Below, in pieces: positions 8,404 through 18,090 of a stretch of DNA of 64,000 bases (its first letter is position 1; each line of letters starts with the position of its first letter). Location of the stretch: assembly GCA_015207365.1 (NCBI GenBank), contig JADEXA010000005.1, forward strand, positions 108,715 to 172,714, written 5' to 3'. The notes under the pieces are model-generated. The model saw only the letters and a program-made list of their open reading frames with translations. It searched no databases and was not told where the DNA came from. The stretch comes from Vacuolonema iberomarrocanum LEGE 07170. Its GTDB lineage: Bacteria; Cyanobacteriota; Cyanobacteriia; Elainellales; Elainellaceae. The position numbers and the translations under genes are program-made.

Positions 8404-8946
8404 ATGCCGCTATCTGTTCCAGCACCTGCCGATTTTCTGCAATATGCCCAATGGGCAGGAATTTTTACCTTGGTCTGCGGGGCGATCGCCGTTCTGGGTT
8501 TCGTCTTTAAGTGGGGCATTCGTTTCCGGTTCGTGGGTGTAACCGGGTTCATGATAGTCCTGACGGTTGGCTTGCTTTCCCTTGGCTTTGTGCCGCTTAC
8601 CCGCGCGGTTATTCCCGGAGCCGTTCGCTACGCTACGGTTTACGATTCCGGTGCAACGCAGGTTGTCATCAACATTCCTGCAACGATCTCTAAAGAAGAA
8701 CTGAATGCCACCCTGGAACAAGCCGCTAGTGATCTGTTTTCTCCGGGTCGACTAGGCCGCAGCGGCGAACCGTTGATCATCCGAGCGCGAACGGTACTCC
8801 ATCCTGAAGCTGGGGTGACGCAGCCGCTGTATTTAGGTAAAGTAGAGCGATCGCTCCTGGTTCGTGAGGATGAGAACATGACAATTACGCTCTTTGACGA
8901 GAACATTGCTCAACTTCCGCCTCCCGCAACAGCAGACGCAGCTTAG
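8404..8946 (+). CDS. ycf51: Ycf51 family membrane protein
   Basis: A 180-residue homologue of the plastid Ycf51 (DUF2518) proteins. It has two N-terminal membrane helices, at about residues 13-34 (WAGIFTLVCGAIAVLGFVF) and 42-62 (GVTGFMIVLTVGLLSLGFV). A soluble domain follows with ATVYDSGATQVVINIPATI and LIIRARTVLHPEAGVTQPLY. The function is unknown; presence in plastids suggests a thylakoid or envelope role. The ATG at 8404 (MPLSVPAPADF) is preferred because the longer frame adds a poorly conserved leader. Single gene. Confidence 0.88.
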   Translation: MPLSVPAPADFLQYAQWAGIFTLVCGAIAVLGFVFKWGIRFRFVGVTGFMIVLTVGLLSLGFVPLTRAVIPGAVRYATVYDSGATQVVINIPATISKEELNATLEQAASDLFSPGRLGRSGEPLIIRARTVLHPEAGVTQPLYLGKVERSLLVREDENMTITLFDENIAQLPPPATADAA

Positions 8947-9103
8947 GATTTAACTGGCAATCGCAGAATTGAATAAAGGGTCAGATGAGCATTAGTGAGG
9001 TATCGCACGACGGCTCTGTTCTGCCCTATTTCTGCTCCAACTGTCTCTGGCGCCTCTTCTTGGCACCGTCTATAATTTCCTTTTTGCGCTAGATGCTCTG
9101 GCT

Positions 9104-10339
9104 ATGACTCGCTCCACCCGCTCTAACCCAACCGCTCCGCTGATTTGGTCCATGATGGCTCCGGCACAGGTCGTGCGGGGAGACGATGCATTGGCACAAG
9201 CTGGCGAGGCGATCGCCCAGCTCGGCAAACGACCATTGATCATCGGAGGCGATCGCACCCTCAAGGTAGTGCGCTCCTTCCTCAAGCCGGCTCTCAAGTC
9301 GCACAAACTTGCTGCGGCTGAAGCCTCTTACAGTGCCGATTGTAGCGAAGCCAGCCTGGATCGTTTACAGCAGGCCGTGAGTGACCATGAGGCCGACTGC
9401 ATCATTGGGGCGGGCGGTGGCAAGGCGCTGGATACAGCCAAGTTGGTCGCCCATCAATGCCACTTGCCCATTGTCACCGTTCCGACCTCTGGTGCAACCT
9501 GCGCCGCTTGGACCGCTCTGTCCAATGTCTATTCTGACGAGGGCGCGTTTCTCTACGATGTGCCCTTGCATCGCTGCCCAGACCTGTTGATTCTGGACTA
9601 TGGGTTGATGCAGACGAGCGATCGCCGCACTCTCGTTGCGGGCATTGGAGATGCACTGGCAAAGTGGTACGAAGCCTCTGTCAGTAGCGGGCAGTCTGAT
9701 CAAACTCTGATGATTGCCGCTGTCCAGCAAGCGCGGGTATTGCGCGACATCCTCTTCCAAAAATCCGAAGCCGCGCTGGCAGACCCCGGTAGCGCGGCTT
9801 GGCGAGAAGTCGTGGATGCAACGGTTTTACTGGCGGGCGTGATTGGCGGATTAGGGGGGGCTCAATGTCGCACAGTTGCAGCTCACGCGATCCACAATGG
9901 CCTGACGCACTTACCCATCAGCCACGGAACTCTACATGGTGAAAAGGTGGCCTATGGCATTTTGGTGCAACTGCGCCTCGAAGAAATGGTGCAGAGCAAC
10001 CAACTAGCCGCCACCGCACGGCAACAGCTCATCCAGTTCTACGATCGCATCGGCTTACCCAAAACCCTAACTGATTTGGGGATGGCTGATGCACGATTGG
10101 CCGACCTTGTCCATGCCGCCGAGCTGGCCTGTCAACCCCAATCAGACATTCACCGCCTACCGTTCACCGTGTCTCCGTCTCATCTGATGGCCGCGATGGT
10201 ATCGACAACTGCCCCGGCAGCGGATGGTGCCCATCGAGATGCCATCAGCCAGGAAGCTCGTACGGCGATGTCTCTGGCGGGAATAGCGACCACTGCCCAT
10301 CCGGCTAAGAGCAACGAGGAGAACCGGGATGACAATTGA
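9104..10339 (+). CDS. Iron-containing alcohol dehydrogenase family protein (GldA-like)
   Basis: A 411-residue group III dehydrogenase of the GldA/glycerol-1-phosphate dehydrogenase type. The nucleotide-binding segment IIGAGGGKALDTAK lies near residue 99, and VTVPTSGATCAAWT near 126. Metal ligands are seen in VAGIGDALAKWYEA (Asp), and in the two His of HAIHNGLTHLP and LHGEKVAYG. This is the full Asp-His-His set of the family, so it is likely active with NAD(P). The substrate is not clear from sequence. The stop overlaps the next gene by 11 bp, so it is translationally coupled to the aminotransferase and the two may share a pathway. Confidence 0.85.
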   Translation: MTRSTRSNPTAPLIWSMMAPAQVVRGDDALAQAGEAIAQLGKRPLIIGGDRTLKVVRSFLKPALKSHKLAAAEASYSADCSEASLDRLQQAVSDHEADCIIGAGGGKALDTAKLVAHQCHLPIVTVPTSGATCAAWTALSNVYSDEGAFLYDVPLHRCPDLLILDYGLMQTSDRRTLVAGIGDALAKWYEASVSSGQSDQTLMIAAVQQARVLRDILFQKSEAALADPGSAAWREVVDATVLLAGVIGGLGGAQCRTVAAHAIHNGLTHLPISHGTLHGEKVAYGILVQLRLEEMVQSNQLAATARQQLIQFYDRIGLPKTLTDLGMADARLADLVHAAELACQPQSDIHRLPFTVSPSHLMAAMVSTTAPAADGAHRDAISQEARTAMSLAGIATTAHPAKSNEENRDDN

Positions 10340-11549
10340 TTGGACGCGTTGTCGCGCAGCAAGACTGAGCACTCTGCCCGCCTATGTATTTGCCCGCTTA
10401 GAAGAACTCAAAGCCCGAGCCCGTGAGCAAGGCTTGGATTTGATTGATCTGGGGATGGGCAATCCCGATGGGCCAACGCCGCAGCCGATTGTAGATGCGG
10501 CCATTGAAGCGCTCCAAGATGCTTCCAATCATGGCTATCCACCCTTTGAGGGCACAGCCAGCTTCCGGCAAGCGATCACGGACTGGTATGAGCGGCGTTA
10601 TAGCGTCCAGCTCGACCCAGACGGCGAAGCGCTACCCTTGCTCGGATCCAAGGAAGGCTTAACCCACCTAGCGATGGCCTATGTCGACCCAGGGGATGTG
10701 GTGCTCGTTCCTAGTCCAGCCTATCCCGCTCATTTTCGGGGGCCGGCGATCGCCGGAGCCGATATTTATCCCCTCGTGCTAAAACCCGAAAATGACTGGC
10801 TGATTGACCTAGGCGCGATTCCAGAAGATGTGGCTCAGCGGGCAAAAGTCCTTTACTTCAACTACCCCAGTAACCCCACCGCAGCCACCGCCCCTCGCGA
10901 GTTTTTTGAAGAGATTGTTGCCTTTGCCCGCAAGCATGAAATTTTGCTGGTGCATGACCTTTGCTACGCCGAACTAGCCTTCGACGGCTATCAGCCCACC
11001 AGTTTGCTAGAAATTCCCGGAGCAAAAGAGATTGGCGTCGAGTTCCACACCCTCTCCAAAACCTACAACATGGCCGGGTGGCGGGTTGGCTTTGTCGTGG
11101 GCAATCGCCATGTTATCCAGGGCTTGCGAACCCTGAAGACCAACCTGGACTACGGCATCTTCGCGGCACTTCAGAAAGCGGCAGAAACAGCCCTGCAACT
11201 GCCCGACGTTTATCTCCACGAGGTGCAAGCTCGCTACCGTATGCGGCGTGATTTTCTGATCGAAGGATTGGCAGAACTGGGTTGGGATGTACCCAGGACG
11301 CGCGCCACCATGTATCTCTGGGTTCCCTGCCCACCGAATATGGACTCCACCGATTTTGCCCTTAATGTTCTACAGAAGACGGGCGTTGTGGTCACGCCCG
11401 GTAATGCCTTTGGAGCGGCCGGAGAAGGGTATGTACGGGTCAGCCTGATTGCCGACTGCGATCGCCTCGGGGAAGCCCTCAACCGCCTCAAAGCTGCTGG
11501 CATCCGCTATCAACCCGAGCCTTCACCCGAAGCAGTTCGTTCGAAATAA
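10329..11549 (+). CDS. PLP-dependent aminotransferase, AlaC/aspartate aminotransferase type
   Basis: A 406-residue fold type I aminotransferase. It starts with LPAYVFARLEELKARAREQ and LIDLGMGNPDGPTP, the N-terminal signature shared with AlaC and LL-diaminopimelate aminotransferases. FNYPSNPTAATA contributes the substrate Asn. SKTYNMAGWRVGF near residue 243 holds the lysine that binds PLP. GEGYVRVSLIADCDRL near residue 365 supplies the Arg that binds the substrate carboxylate. All active-site residues are kept. The amino donor and acceptor (alanine or aspartate with 2-oxoglutarate) cannot be fixed. It overlaps the GldA-like gene by 11 bp. Confidence 0.9.
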   Translation: MTIDWTRCRAARLSTLPAYVFARLEELKARAREQGLDLIDLGMGNPDGPTPQPIVDAAIEALQDASNHGYPPFEGTASFRQAITDWYERRYSVQLDPDGEALPLLGSKEGLTHLAMAYVDPGDVVLVPSPAYPAHFRGPAIAGADIYPLVLKPENDWLIDLGAIPEDVAQRAKVLYFNYPSNPTAATAPREFFEEIVAFARKHEILLVHDLCYAELAFDGYQPTSLLEIPGAKEIGVEFHTLSKTYNMAGWRVGFVVGNRHVIQGLRTLKTNLDYGIFAALQKAAETALQLPDVYLHEVQARYRMRRDFLIEGLAELGWDVPRTRATMYLWVPCPPNMDSTDFALNVLQKTGVVVTPGNAFGAAGEGYVRVSLIADCDRLGEALNRLKAAGIRYQPEPSPEAVRSK

Positions 11550-11651
11550 TGAACAGTTGGGAGCTTGAAGAAACATCCGGTGTGAGCCAAGTCTGTCAGA
11601 TAGCGTCTGCTCCACCTTCGCTGTAGATGTCGAAAACTGGGAGCCTTATCG

Positions 11652-11918
11652 ATGGCGGCTGGAGACATCTGCCCGCAAACCATTCGTCAATGCATTCTCG
11701 AAAAGACTCAGGCACGCGGGGCAGAAAAAACCATCTGTCCTTCAGAAGTCGCGAGGGAGTTGGGTGGCAATGACTGGCGATCGCTCATGGACAGTGTCCG
11801 GCAGGCTGGTATAGCGCTGGTAGATGCCGACAAAATTCTTGTGACCCAAAAAGGCAAGGTTGTCGATCCGCACATAGCCAAAGGTCCTATCCGCTATCGC
11901 CTCAAAGCCAAACGATGA
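11652..11918 (+). CDS. DUF3253 domain protein
   Basis: An 88-residue protein beginning MAAGDICPQTIRQCILEKTQ. ICPSEVARELGGNDWRSLMD near residue 28 and LVTQKGKVVDPHIAKGPIRY near 64 match the DUF3253 family, a small winged-helix-like domain with unknown role. The basic C-terminus (RYRLKAKR) would fit nucleic-acid binding, but this is inference. A strong bidirectional hairpin terminator follows 33 bp after the stop codon. Confidence 0.8.
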   Translation: MAAGDICPQTIRQCILEKTQARGAEKTICPSEVARELGGNDWRSLMDSVRQAGIALVDADKILVTQKGKVVDPHIAKGPIRYRLKAKR

Positions 11919-11952
11919 AGCAAATTCGTGATGTGAATCTCCAGCTCATTCA

Positions 11953-11992
11953 AAAAGTCCCCGATCTGCGTTGAGGCAGATCGGGGACTTTT
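11953..11992. terminator. Bidirectional intrinsic terminator
   Basis: AAAAGTCCCCGATCTGC pairs perfectly with GCAGATCGGGGACTTTT (17 bp) across the loop GTTGAG. The A-run on one side and T-run on the other let it stop transcription of both convergent genes, the DUF3253 gene and the zinc-ribbon gene. Confidence 0.85.
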
Positions 11993-12025
11993 GAACAGAA
12001 CGCCAACAGAGTTAGCAGCAGGTTC

Positions 12026-12235
12026 TTAATAAGCAGCAATGCCAGGTGCGTAGGCTTCACGGACATTCCCAGTCGCCGCACAGGTCACCATCAAATAGTC
12101 GCAATGGGGACACTGGACTTGAATCAATTGGCGATCGCTCAAATGATGTCGCTCCGCTCCTTTTCCACAATTTGGGCAATGAACCGCCTCCACGGTGGCA
12201 GCAGAACATTCCACATTCACTTCAAATACCGACAT
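12026..12235 (-). CDS. Small zinc-ribbon-like protein
   Basis: A 69-residue protein starting MSVFEVNVECSAATVEA. Two CxxC pairs, VHCPNCGKGAERH near residue 21 and VQCPHCDYLMVTCAATG near 44, make a zinc ribbon. The C-terminus ends with EAYAPGIAAY. Similar cyanobacterial ORFs of about 70 residues with an APGIxA tail are often labelled PriA helicase in databases. At this length it cannot be a helicase, so that label should not be copied. The start is the ATG at 12235; the upstream extension has no conserved feature. Confidence 0.75.
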   Translation of the reverse strand: MSVFEVNVECSAATVEAVHCPNCGKGAERHHLSDRQLIQVQCPHCDYLMVTCAATGNVREAYAPGIAAY

Positions 12236-13120
12236 TCTAAACTCCTTAGAAAACTGATTTTTAACTAATTGGGCTTTAAAAAAGGGATAACCAATGTAAA
12301 ACCGACAGGTCAATGAGAACGTCTGAAGCGGACACCAAAAGTGACATCTTGTGACCAGCCATACAGGCTATTTCAGCTAGCCTCATCAGAAAAAGTCTTT
12401 TGAAAAACTAAGCAAAATCGTGGATATATTCCTGTTAGCTTGACTATGGAGTGTTGAAGACAAATCAAACTTTACCGACAATTTATAAGGGCTTGATATT
12501 GACTTCAAAAACCGAGAGCATACCGAAAAAACCAATCTTCTGCTTATGTATTCACAGCTTTATCTAACGGTTATTCATTTTGATTATGGCATTCTCATTC
12601 ATGGATGACAACCATCCCTGAGAGAGGGGATCGCTCTTATAGTGAACGATCCCCCGGAATACCTAGGCGTCAAAGCACAAAAATTAGACTTTCAATAATG
12701 TCTCAAGAAATACATCAAAAGATAGATTTTTATGTTTTCTTTAGATTTGCAAGAGATGTCATAATTTCCCCTAATACTGATTTGAAAGCACTTTAGTTTT
12801 TGAATATATATCTTCTGGATTTCGTTATTTCCATCGCAGCCGTCAATGAAATTGCATCACTGTATACAAAATTAGATTCAACAGCCATGACGCTTGCTAT
12901 TTTAGACATTCATTTCTATGAACGATGATATCTTCAAGGCTCTAACCAAAGGCTTGAATAGCGTAGGGTTACTATTTTCCTCATACGCCCATCTTCGTAG
13001 AACCGTTTCACAGGCTATTCAATAGATAGCTGTGTCTGCTTTTTACTTGATTTTTCAATGTTAAAAAATGACAGGTACTTTATTTTTGAGAGCGATCGCT
13101 CCCAGTTGTACCGCTCAATC
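12236..13120. other. AT-rich gene-free stretch
   Basis: About 0.9 kb with clearly lower GC than the flanks and few HIP1 sites. No gene is supported. It contains a hairpin at about 12627-12656 (GGGATCG pairing with CGATCCC). It may be a degraded insertion or an untranslated region. Confidence 0.5.
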
Positions 13121-13229
13121 CTGAGTCCAGGACAAAAACCAGAGAATCCTTGATTTTGGCTGGCTCGGGCGGTGTGTCACCTAAAATCAAGGGGTTTAGT
13201 AAGGGTTTAATTTTTTGTCCTGTACTTAG
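13121..13229. repeat. Palindromic element, family B, copy 1
   Basis: About 109 bp with terminal inverted repeats CCAGGACAAAAACC and TTTTTTGTCCTGTACT, an inner hairpin CCTTGATTTTGG with CCTAAAATCAAGG, and a GC-rich tip CGGGCGG. It is the inverted, diverged counterpart of the copy at 56119-56224. It ends 3 bp from the stop codon of the ABC ATPase gene. Confidence 0.75.
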
Positions 13230-13232
13230 CGC

Positions 13233-14132
13233 TCAAGCATTCAATTGCTGGGTTAGCTCGATATAGATATGTTCCAGACGCACGGGTTGCCGAGCAACAG
13301 CGTCTAGCGGGATACCCTCAAAGCGGTCAATTATTTCCTTAAGTTCCCACTGTTCTGGTAGCCAAAAGGCAAGATCGCTGCCATAGCGGCGGTGAGGCAA
13401 ACCAAGGGATTCGGCTCGGGCGATCGCTGCTGCTTCATCTGCAGTTTGAATCGTCAAAATCTCTTTTGCCGCAATGCAGGTTCGGAGTTCGGTCAGGGTG
13501 CCTTCTTTGAGAATAGCCCCCTCTTTTAATATGCCGATGCGATCGCACAGCCGTTCGGCCTCGTCGAGCAGGTGAGTGGTCAGCAATACCGTCATGCCCT
13601 GGCGTTGCAATGTGCGAATCAATTCCCATAGCTCATAGCGGGCTTCGATATCCAACCCCGTTGTGGGCTCATCCAAAACAATGAGTTTAGGATTATGCAT
13701 GAGGGCGATCGCCATGCTCAGCCGTCGCCGCATACCACCACTGAGTCGCTCTGCAGGCGTCGAACGCCGATCTGCCAGACCCACTGCATCCAGACAATAC
13801 TGTACCCGTCGCCGCCGATCGGTGCCCGACAAGCCATAGAGCCGCCCAAAAAAATCTAGGTTTTCCCCACAGCTCAGGCTGCGATATACCAGGTTTTCCT
13901 GTGGAGCAATGCCCAGCCAGGGTTTGGTTCGCTCAGACACTGGGTAGCCGTTAATGGCGATCGTGCCAGCATCGGCTTGCAGCAGATTAGAGAGAATATT
14001 AATGGTGGTCGTCTTACCCGCACCATTCGGCCCCAGCAAGCCGTAGATTTCGCCTTCCAAAATCTGGAGGCTCAACCCCTTCAGCACCGAGCGCGTGCCA
14101 TAGCGTTTAACCAAGCCTTCAATTTTCAGCAT
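13233..14132 (-). CDS. ABC transporter ATP-binding protein (DrrA/CcmA type)
   Basis: A 299-residue ATPase subunit. Walker A is GLLGPNGAGKTTTINIL near residue 33, the Q-loop is GIAPQENLVYRSLSC, the signature is RLSGGMRRRLSMAIALMH, and Walker B is KLIVLDEPTTGLD. The H-loop His is in LLTTHLLDEAERL. A C-terminal extension of about 80 residues after the ATPase core is typical of ABC-2 exporters for drugs or polysaccharides. The nearest possible membrane partner is the ABC-2 permease at 18091-18921 on the same strand, about 4 kb away and separated by ftsH and lysS; the pairing is inference. The substrate is unknown. Confidence 0.88.
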   Translation of the reverse strand: MLKIEGLVKRYGTRSVLKGLSLQILEGEIYGLLGPNGAGKTTTINILSNLLQADAGTIAINGYPVSERTKPWLGIAPQENLVYRSLSCGENLDFFGRLYGLSGTDRRRRVQYCLDAVGLADRRSTPAERLSGGMRRRLSMAIALMHNPKLIVLDEPTTGLDIEARYELWELIRTLQRQGMTVLLTTHLLDEAERLCDRIGILKEGAILKEGTLTELRTCIAAKEILTIQTADEAAAIARAESLGLPHRRYGSDLAFWLPEQWELKEIIDRFEGIPLDAVARQPVRLEHIYIELTQQLNA

Positions 14133-14533
14133 GAATGATGGATAGTGATGCGTTTCGTACAGATTTCTGAGTATTCACGGAAATCGAGTGGCGCGATGCC
14201 ATGGAAAATGAGATCCCCCTCAAACCCCGCTCAGGTCATGCTTATCCTACTGTGATGTGGTCTTGAAAATAGCGCTACGCTGCTTTTCGCAAGGCGATCG
14301 CTCTCTGTCATGACGGGATTTCTACCGCAATAGTTGTTCTGACCTGAGAATTTAGGTTAAATTTAGTTAAGAATACTTCTCAGAATTCAAAGCTTTCTTG
14401 AAAAGTTTGGGTCTTTTGACTCTAGTGTTAGTAGCAAGCGAGAAGCGATTTTAAGGTATCAGCCGCCGTCGATGGCTAGGTTCAGCCCAGCATCGAGCGT
14501 TTGATGATTGATGTTTCAAGGGAATGAGCGTAT

Positions 14534-16420
14534 ATGAAATTTTCCTGGAGAGCCGCATTACTTTGGCTATTGCCCGTGCTCGTCATCGGCTTTTTCTTTT
14601 GGCAGGGTGCGTTTTCTGGGACGCCTTCTGTCTCAGGGAACAACACCGCCAGCACTCGGATGACCTACGGGCGTTTTCTGGAATACCTGGATGCAGGTCG
14701 CGTAACCAGTGTGGATTTGTTTGAAGGAGGGCAAACGGCGATTGTAGAAGCGGTGGATCCGCAGCTCGATAATCGTGTGCAGCGCCTGCGGGTTGACCTG
14801 CCAGCCAGCGCCCCCGAGCTGATGGCTCGCCTGCGTCAAGAAAATATTAGCCTTGACATCCACCCACCCCGCAACGACGCTGCCGTTTGGGGATGGTTGG
14901 GTAATTTACTCTTCCCTCTGTTGTTGATTGGTGGCTTGTTCCTTTTGTTCCGCCGTTCTAACTCCATGCCCGGTGGCCCCGGACAAGCCATGAACTTTGG
15001 CAAGTCTCGTGCTCGGTTCCAGATGGAAGCCAAAACCGGCGTCATGTTCGATGACGTAGCAGGTATTGAGGAAGCCAAAGAAGAACTCCAGGAAGTCGTG
15101 ACCTTCTTGAAGAAGCCGGAAAAGTTCACGGCTGTAGGCGCACGGATTCCCAAGGGTGTCCTATTAGTGGGGCCTCCAGGAACAGGTAAAACCCTACTCG
15201 CCAAGGCGATCGCCGGAGAGGCTGGCGTTCCCTTCTTTAGCATTTCGGGTTCCGAGTTCGTTGAGATGTTCGTTGGTGTCGGTGCATCGCGAGTGCGCGA
15301 CCTGTTCCGCAAAGCGAAGGAAAATGCGCCTTGCCTCATCTTTATTGATGAAATTGATGCTGTTGGTCGCCAGCGCGGCGCAGGCATCGGGGGTGGCAAC
15401 GACGAGCGCGAACAAACCCTGAACCAGTTGCTGACCGAAATGGACGGGTTCGAGGGCAATACTGGCATCATCATCATCGCGGCAACCAACCGTCCTGATG
15501 TCTTGGATTCAGCGTTGCTGCGTCCGGGCCGCTTTGACCGCCAAATTCTGGTTGACCCACCCGATGTGAAGGGTCGCCTGGCGGTTCTGGAAGTCCATGC
15601 CCGCAACAAGAAAATCGGCGAGGATGTATCGCTGGAAGCGATCGCCCGTCGGACTCCTGGCTTCTCTGGAGCCGATCTAGCTAACCTGCTGAATGAGGCC
15701 GCTATTCTCACGGCGCGTCGCCGTAAGGAAGCCACCACCATGGCTGAGATCAACGATGCGGTTGATCGGGTCGTTGCAGGGATGGAAGGAACACCGCTCG
15801 TGGATGGTAAGAGCAAACGCTTGATTGCTTACCACGAGATCGGCCATGCAATCGTTGGAACGCTGCTGAAGCAGCACGACCCAGTGCAAAAAGTCACGCT
15901 CATCCCTCGCGGACAGGCTCAAGGTTTAACCTGGTTTATGCCCAATGAAGACCAGAGCCTAATTTCACGATCCCAACTGCTGGCTCGCATCACAGGTGCA
16001 CTGGGGGGTCGTGCAGCAGAACAAGTCATCTTTGGAGATGCAGAGGTGACGACTGGAGCCGGAAACGACCTGCAACAGGTGACTGGCATGGCACGGCAGA
16101 TGGTAACGCGCTTCGGCATGTCTGACCTCGGGCCGCTCTCGCTCGAAAGCCAGTCCGGTGAGGTCTTCTTGGGACGGGACTGGATGTCTCGCTCCGAGTA
16201 TTCGGAGGAGATTGCCGCCCGCATTGATGCCCAGGTTCGCTCCATCGTTGAGCATTGCTACGAAGATGCCTGCCGCATCATGCAAGAGCACCGTGAATTG
16301 ATCGATCGCGTGGTCGACCTCCTTATCGAGAAGGAAACCATCGATGGCGATGAATTCCGGCAGATTGTTGCAGAGTATGCTGAGGTACCGAACAAAGAGC
16401 AGTTCATGCCGCAGCTCTAA
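14534..16420 (+). CDS. ftsH: ATP-dependent zinc metalloprotease FtsH
   Basis: A 628-residue membrane AAA protease. Membrane helices lie at about residues 7-25 ([17 protein letters not shown]) and 119-140 ([20 protein letters not shown]), leaving a lumenal or periplasmic domain between them. Walker A is GPPGTGKT at 213-220, Walker B is LIFIDEID near 268, the second region of homology is [17 protein letters not shown] near 317, and the zinc site is HEIGH at 434-438. Cyanobacterial FtsH of this length degrades damaged photosystem II subunits such as D1, in hexamers in the thylakoid; that role is from family knowledge. It ends at a strong terminator. Confidence 0.95.
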   Translation: MKFSWRAALLWLLPVLVIGFFFWQGAFSGTPSVSGNNTASTRMTYGRFLEYLDAGRVTSVDLFEGGQTAIVEAVDPQLDNRVQRLRVDLPASAPELMARLRQENISLDIHPPRNDAAVWGWLGNLLFPLLLIGGLFLLFRRSNSMPGGPGQAMNFGKSRARFQMEAKTGVMFDDVAGIEEAKEELQEVVTFLKKPEKFTAVGARIPKGVLLVGPPGTGKTLLAKAIAGEAGVPFFSISGSEFVEMFVGVGASRVRDLFRKAKENAPCLIFIDEIDAVGRQRGAGIGGGNDEREQTLNQLLTEMDGFEGNTGIIIIAATNRPDVLDSALLRPGRFDRQILVDPPDVKGRLAVLEVHARNKKIGEDVSLEAIARRTPGFSGADLANLLNEAAILTARRRKEATTMAEINDAVDRVVAGMEGTPLVDGKSKRLIAYHEIGHAIVGTLLKQHDPVQKVTLIPRGQAQGLTWFMPNEDQSLISRSQLLARITGALGGRAAEQVIFGDAEVTTGAGNDLQQVTGMARQMVTRFGMSDLGPLSLESQSGEVFLGRDWMSRSEYSEEIAARIDAQVRSIVEHCYEDACRIMQEHRELIDRVVDLLIEKETIDGDEFRQIVAEYAEVPNKEQFMPQL

Positions 16421-16462
16421 GGCTTCCTAAGCATCAACTGGCATCAACTGAATAAGTTACGA

Positions 16463-16491
16463 AAGGCTGGGCGATCGCCCAGCCTTTTTTT
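16463..16491 (+). terminator. Intrinsic terminator of ftsH, HIP1 at its tip
   Basis: AAGGCTGGGCGATCGCCCAG continues into CCTTTTTTT: an 11-bp stem whose centre is the HIP1 octamer GCGATCGC, followed by a T-run. It lies 43 bp after the ftsH stop. lysS converges from the right with its stop at 16519. Confidence 0.88.
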
Positions 16492-16518
16492 CATGGCGAA
16501 CAAGCATGGCGACTTCAG

Positions 16519-18036
16519 CTACTCTTCGGCGGCTTCTCGATCTTCGGGTTTGAGGAGCGGGAAGGCAATGACATCACGAATGCTGGGGGAATCGGTCAGT
16601 AACATGATCAGGCGATCGATGCCCATGCCCATACCCACCGTGGGAGGCATACCATATTCCAGCGCTAGCAGGAAGTCCTCATCCACGCCCTGGGCTTCCA
16701 GATCGCCTGCCGCTTTCCGTGCCGCTTGCGCTTCAAACCGTTTGCGCTGGTCGATGGGGTCAGTCAACTCGGAGAAACCATTGGCGGTTTCGCGCCCGAC
16801 CATAAACAGCTCGAAACGCTCTACAAGACCGGGCTTACTGCGGTGGGGCTTGGCTAGGGGCGAAATTTCAACTGGGTAATCGGTCACAAAGGTGGGTTGG
16901 ATAAGCGTTGGTTCCACCGCCTGCTCAAAAGCTTCATTGAGAACCCGCCCGATCGCATCACACTTGTCTAGATTGCCAATGCCCGCCTCTTTCGCTGCGG
17001 CTTTGGCATCGTCCAGGGTCGCGAACTGTGCGAAGTCTAGTCCCGTCGCTCCCTGCACCAGCTCATGCATGGTCGCCCGTCGCCAGGGTGGAGTCAGATC
17101 CACCGCTTGTCCTTGATAGGTCAATTCCAGCGTTCCCAGAATTTCCTTGGTCACAGTGGTGATTAAGGTCTCGGTAAGAACCATCATGTCGTGGTAGTCG
17201 CCATAGGCCCAATACACCTCAATGGAGGTGAACTCGGGATTATGGCGTGTGGAAACACCTTCGTTGCGGAAGATCCGCCCAATTTCAAACACCCGCTCAA
17301 ATCCGCCGACCACTAGGCGCTTCAGGTGTAGCTCGGTGGCGATGCGGAGGTACAACGCCATGTCGAGGGTGTTGTGATAGGTGGTGAAGGGGCGGGCATC
17401 GGCTCCGCCTGCTTCTGATTGCAACACTGGGGTTTCGATTTCGAGGAAGTCGCGATCGCTCAAAAATCGCCGAATGGCCGTCGTCACCTGCGCCCGCCGC
17501 CGGAACGTTTGACGTACATCGGGGTTCACGATCAAATCCACATAGCGCTGACGATAGCGCTTGGCTACATCCGTCAGCCCATGCCACTTGTCCGGCAAGG
17601 GTTGCAGCGACTTAGTGAGGATAGCAAACTCAGATACGGCGACGGAAAGTTCACCCTTGTCCGTCCGCTTGATTGTGCCTTTGACCCCCAGAATATCCCC
17701 ACCATCCGTCAGTTGCTTCAGGTGGGCAAAGGCATCGGCATCCACATCCGCCATGCTGTCCTGGATGGTTTTCTTATCGAGGTAAAGCTGGATGGTACCG
17801 GTTTCATCTTGCAGGGTAAAAAAGGCCAGCTTGCCAAACACCCGCCGATTGAGGATGCGTCCGGCGATCGCCACCTGCTCGTCCACCGTTTCCCCATTGC
17901 CCAGGTCGGCATATTTCTCCTGCAACGCAGCGGCCTGGTGGGTCACCTCCCAGCGATAGGCATAGGGGTTGATGCCCAGTTCACGCAATTGCTGAGCCTT
18001 TTCGAGTCGGGTTGCACGGAGATCGTCGGATGCCAT
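16519..18036 (-). CDS. lysS: Lysyl-tRNA synthetase, class II
   Basis: A 505-residue enzyme charging tRNA-Lys. An N-terminal OB-fold anticodon domain ([20 protein letters not shown] near residue 54) precedes the class II core. Motif 1 is near [20 protein letters not shown]. Motif 2 is [20 protein letters not shown] near residue 257. Motif 3 is [20 protein letters not shown] near residue 468. The length is typical. The C-terminus ends with a short acidic tail. It converges on ftsH and lies downstream of the ABC-2 permease gene with a 54-bp gap, so the two could be co-transcribed. Confidence 0.96.
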   Translation of the reverse strand: MASDDLRATRLEKAQQLRELGINPYAYRWEVTHQAAALQEKYADLGNGETVDEQVAIAGRILNRRVFGKLAFFTLQDETGTIQLYLDKKTIQDSMADVDADAFAHLKQLTDGGDILGVKGTIKRTDKGELSVAVSEFAILTKSLQPLPDKWHGLTDVAKRYRQRYVDLIVNPDVRQTFRRRAQVTTAIRRFLSDRDFLEIETPVLQSEAGGADARPFTTYHNTLDMALYLRIATELHLKRLVVGGFERVFEIGRIFRNEGVSTRHNPEFTSIEVYWAYGDYHDMMVLTETLITTVTKEILGTLELTYQGQAVDLTPPWRRATMHELVQGATGLDFAQFATLDDAKAAAKEAGIGNLDKCDAIGRVLNEAFEQAVEPTLIQPTFVTDYPVEISPLAKPHRSKPGLVERFELFMVGRETANGFSELTDPIDQRKRFEAQAARKAAGDLEAQGVDEDFLLALEYGMPPTVGMGMGIDRLIMLLTDSPSIRDVIAFPLLKPEDREAAEE

Positions 18037-18090
18037 GACGGTGAAGGAAAATGATGGAGTAAAAGCCAGATGCCGTTGGTTGAGCGCCGC

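Noticed and set aside
12026..12235. PriA helicase label for the zinc-ribbon protein
   Set aside because: At 69 residues it has only two CxxC pairs and no helicase motif.
12605..12796. 63-codon open frame in the AT-rich island
   Set aside because: It runs through a hairpin and has no start signal or similarity.
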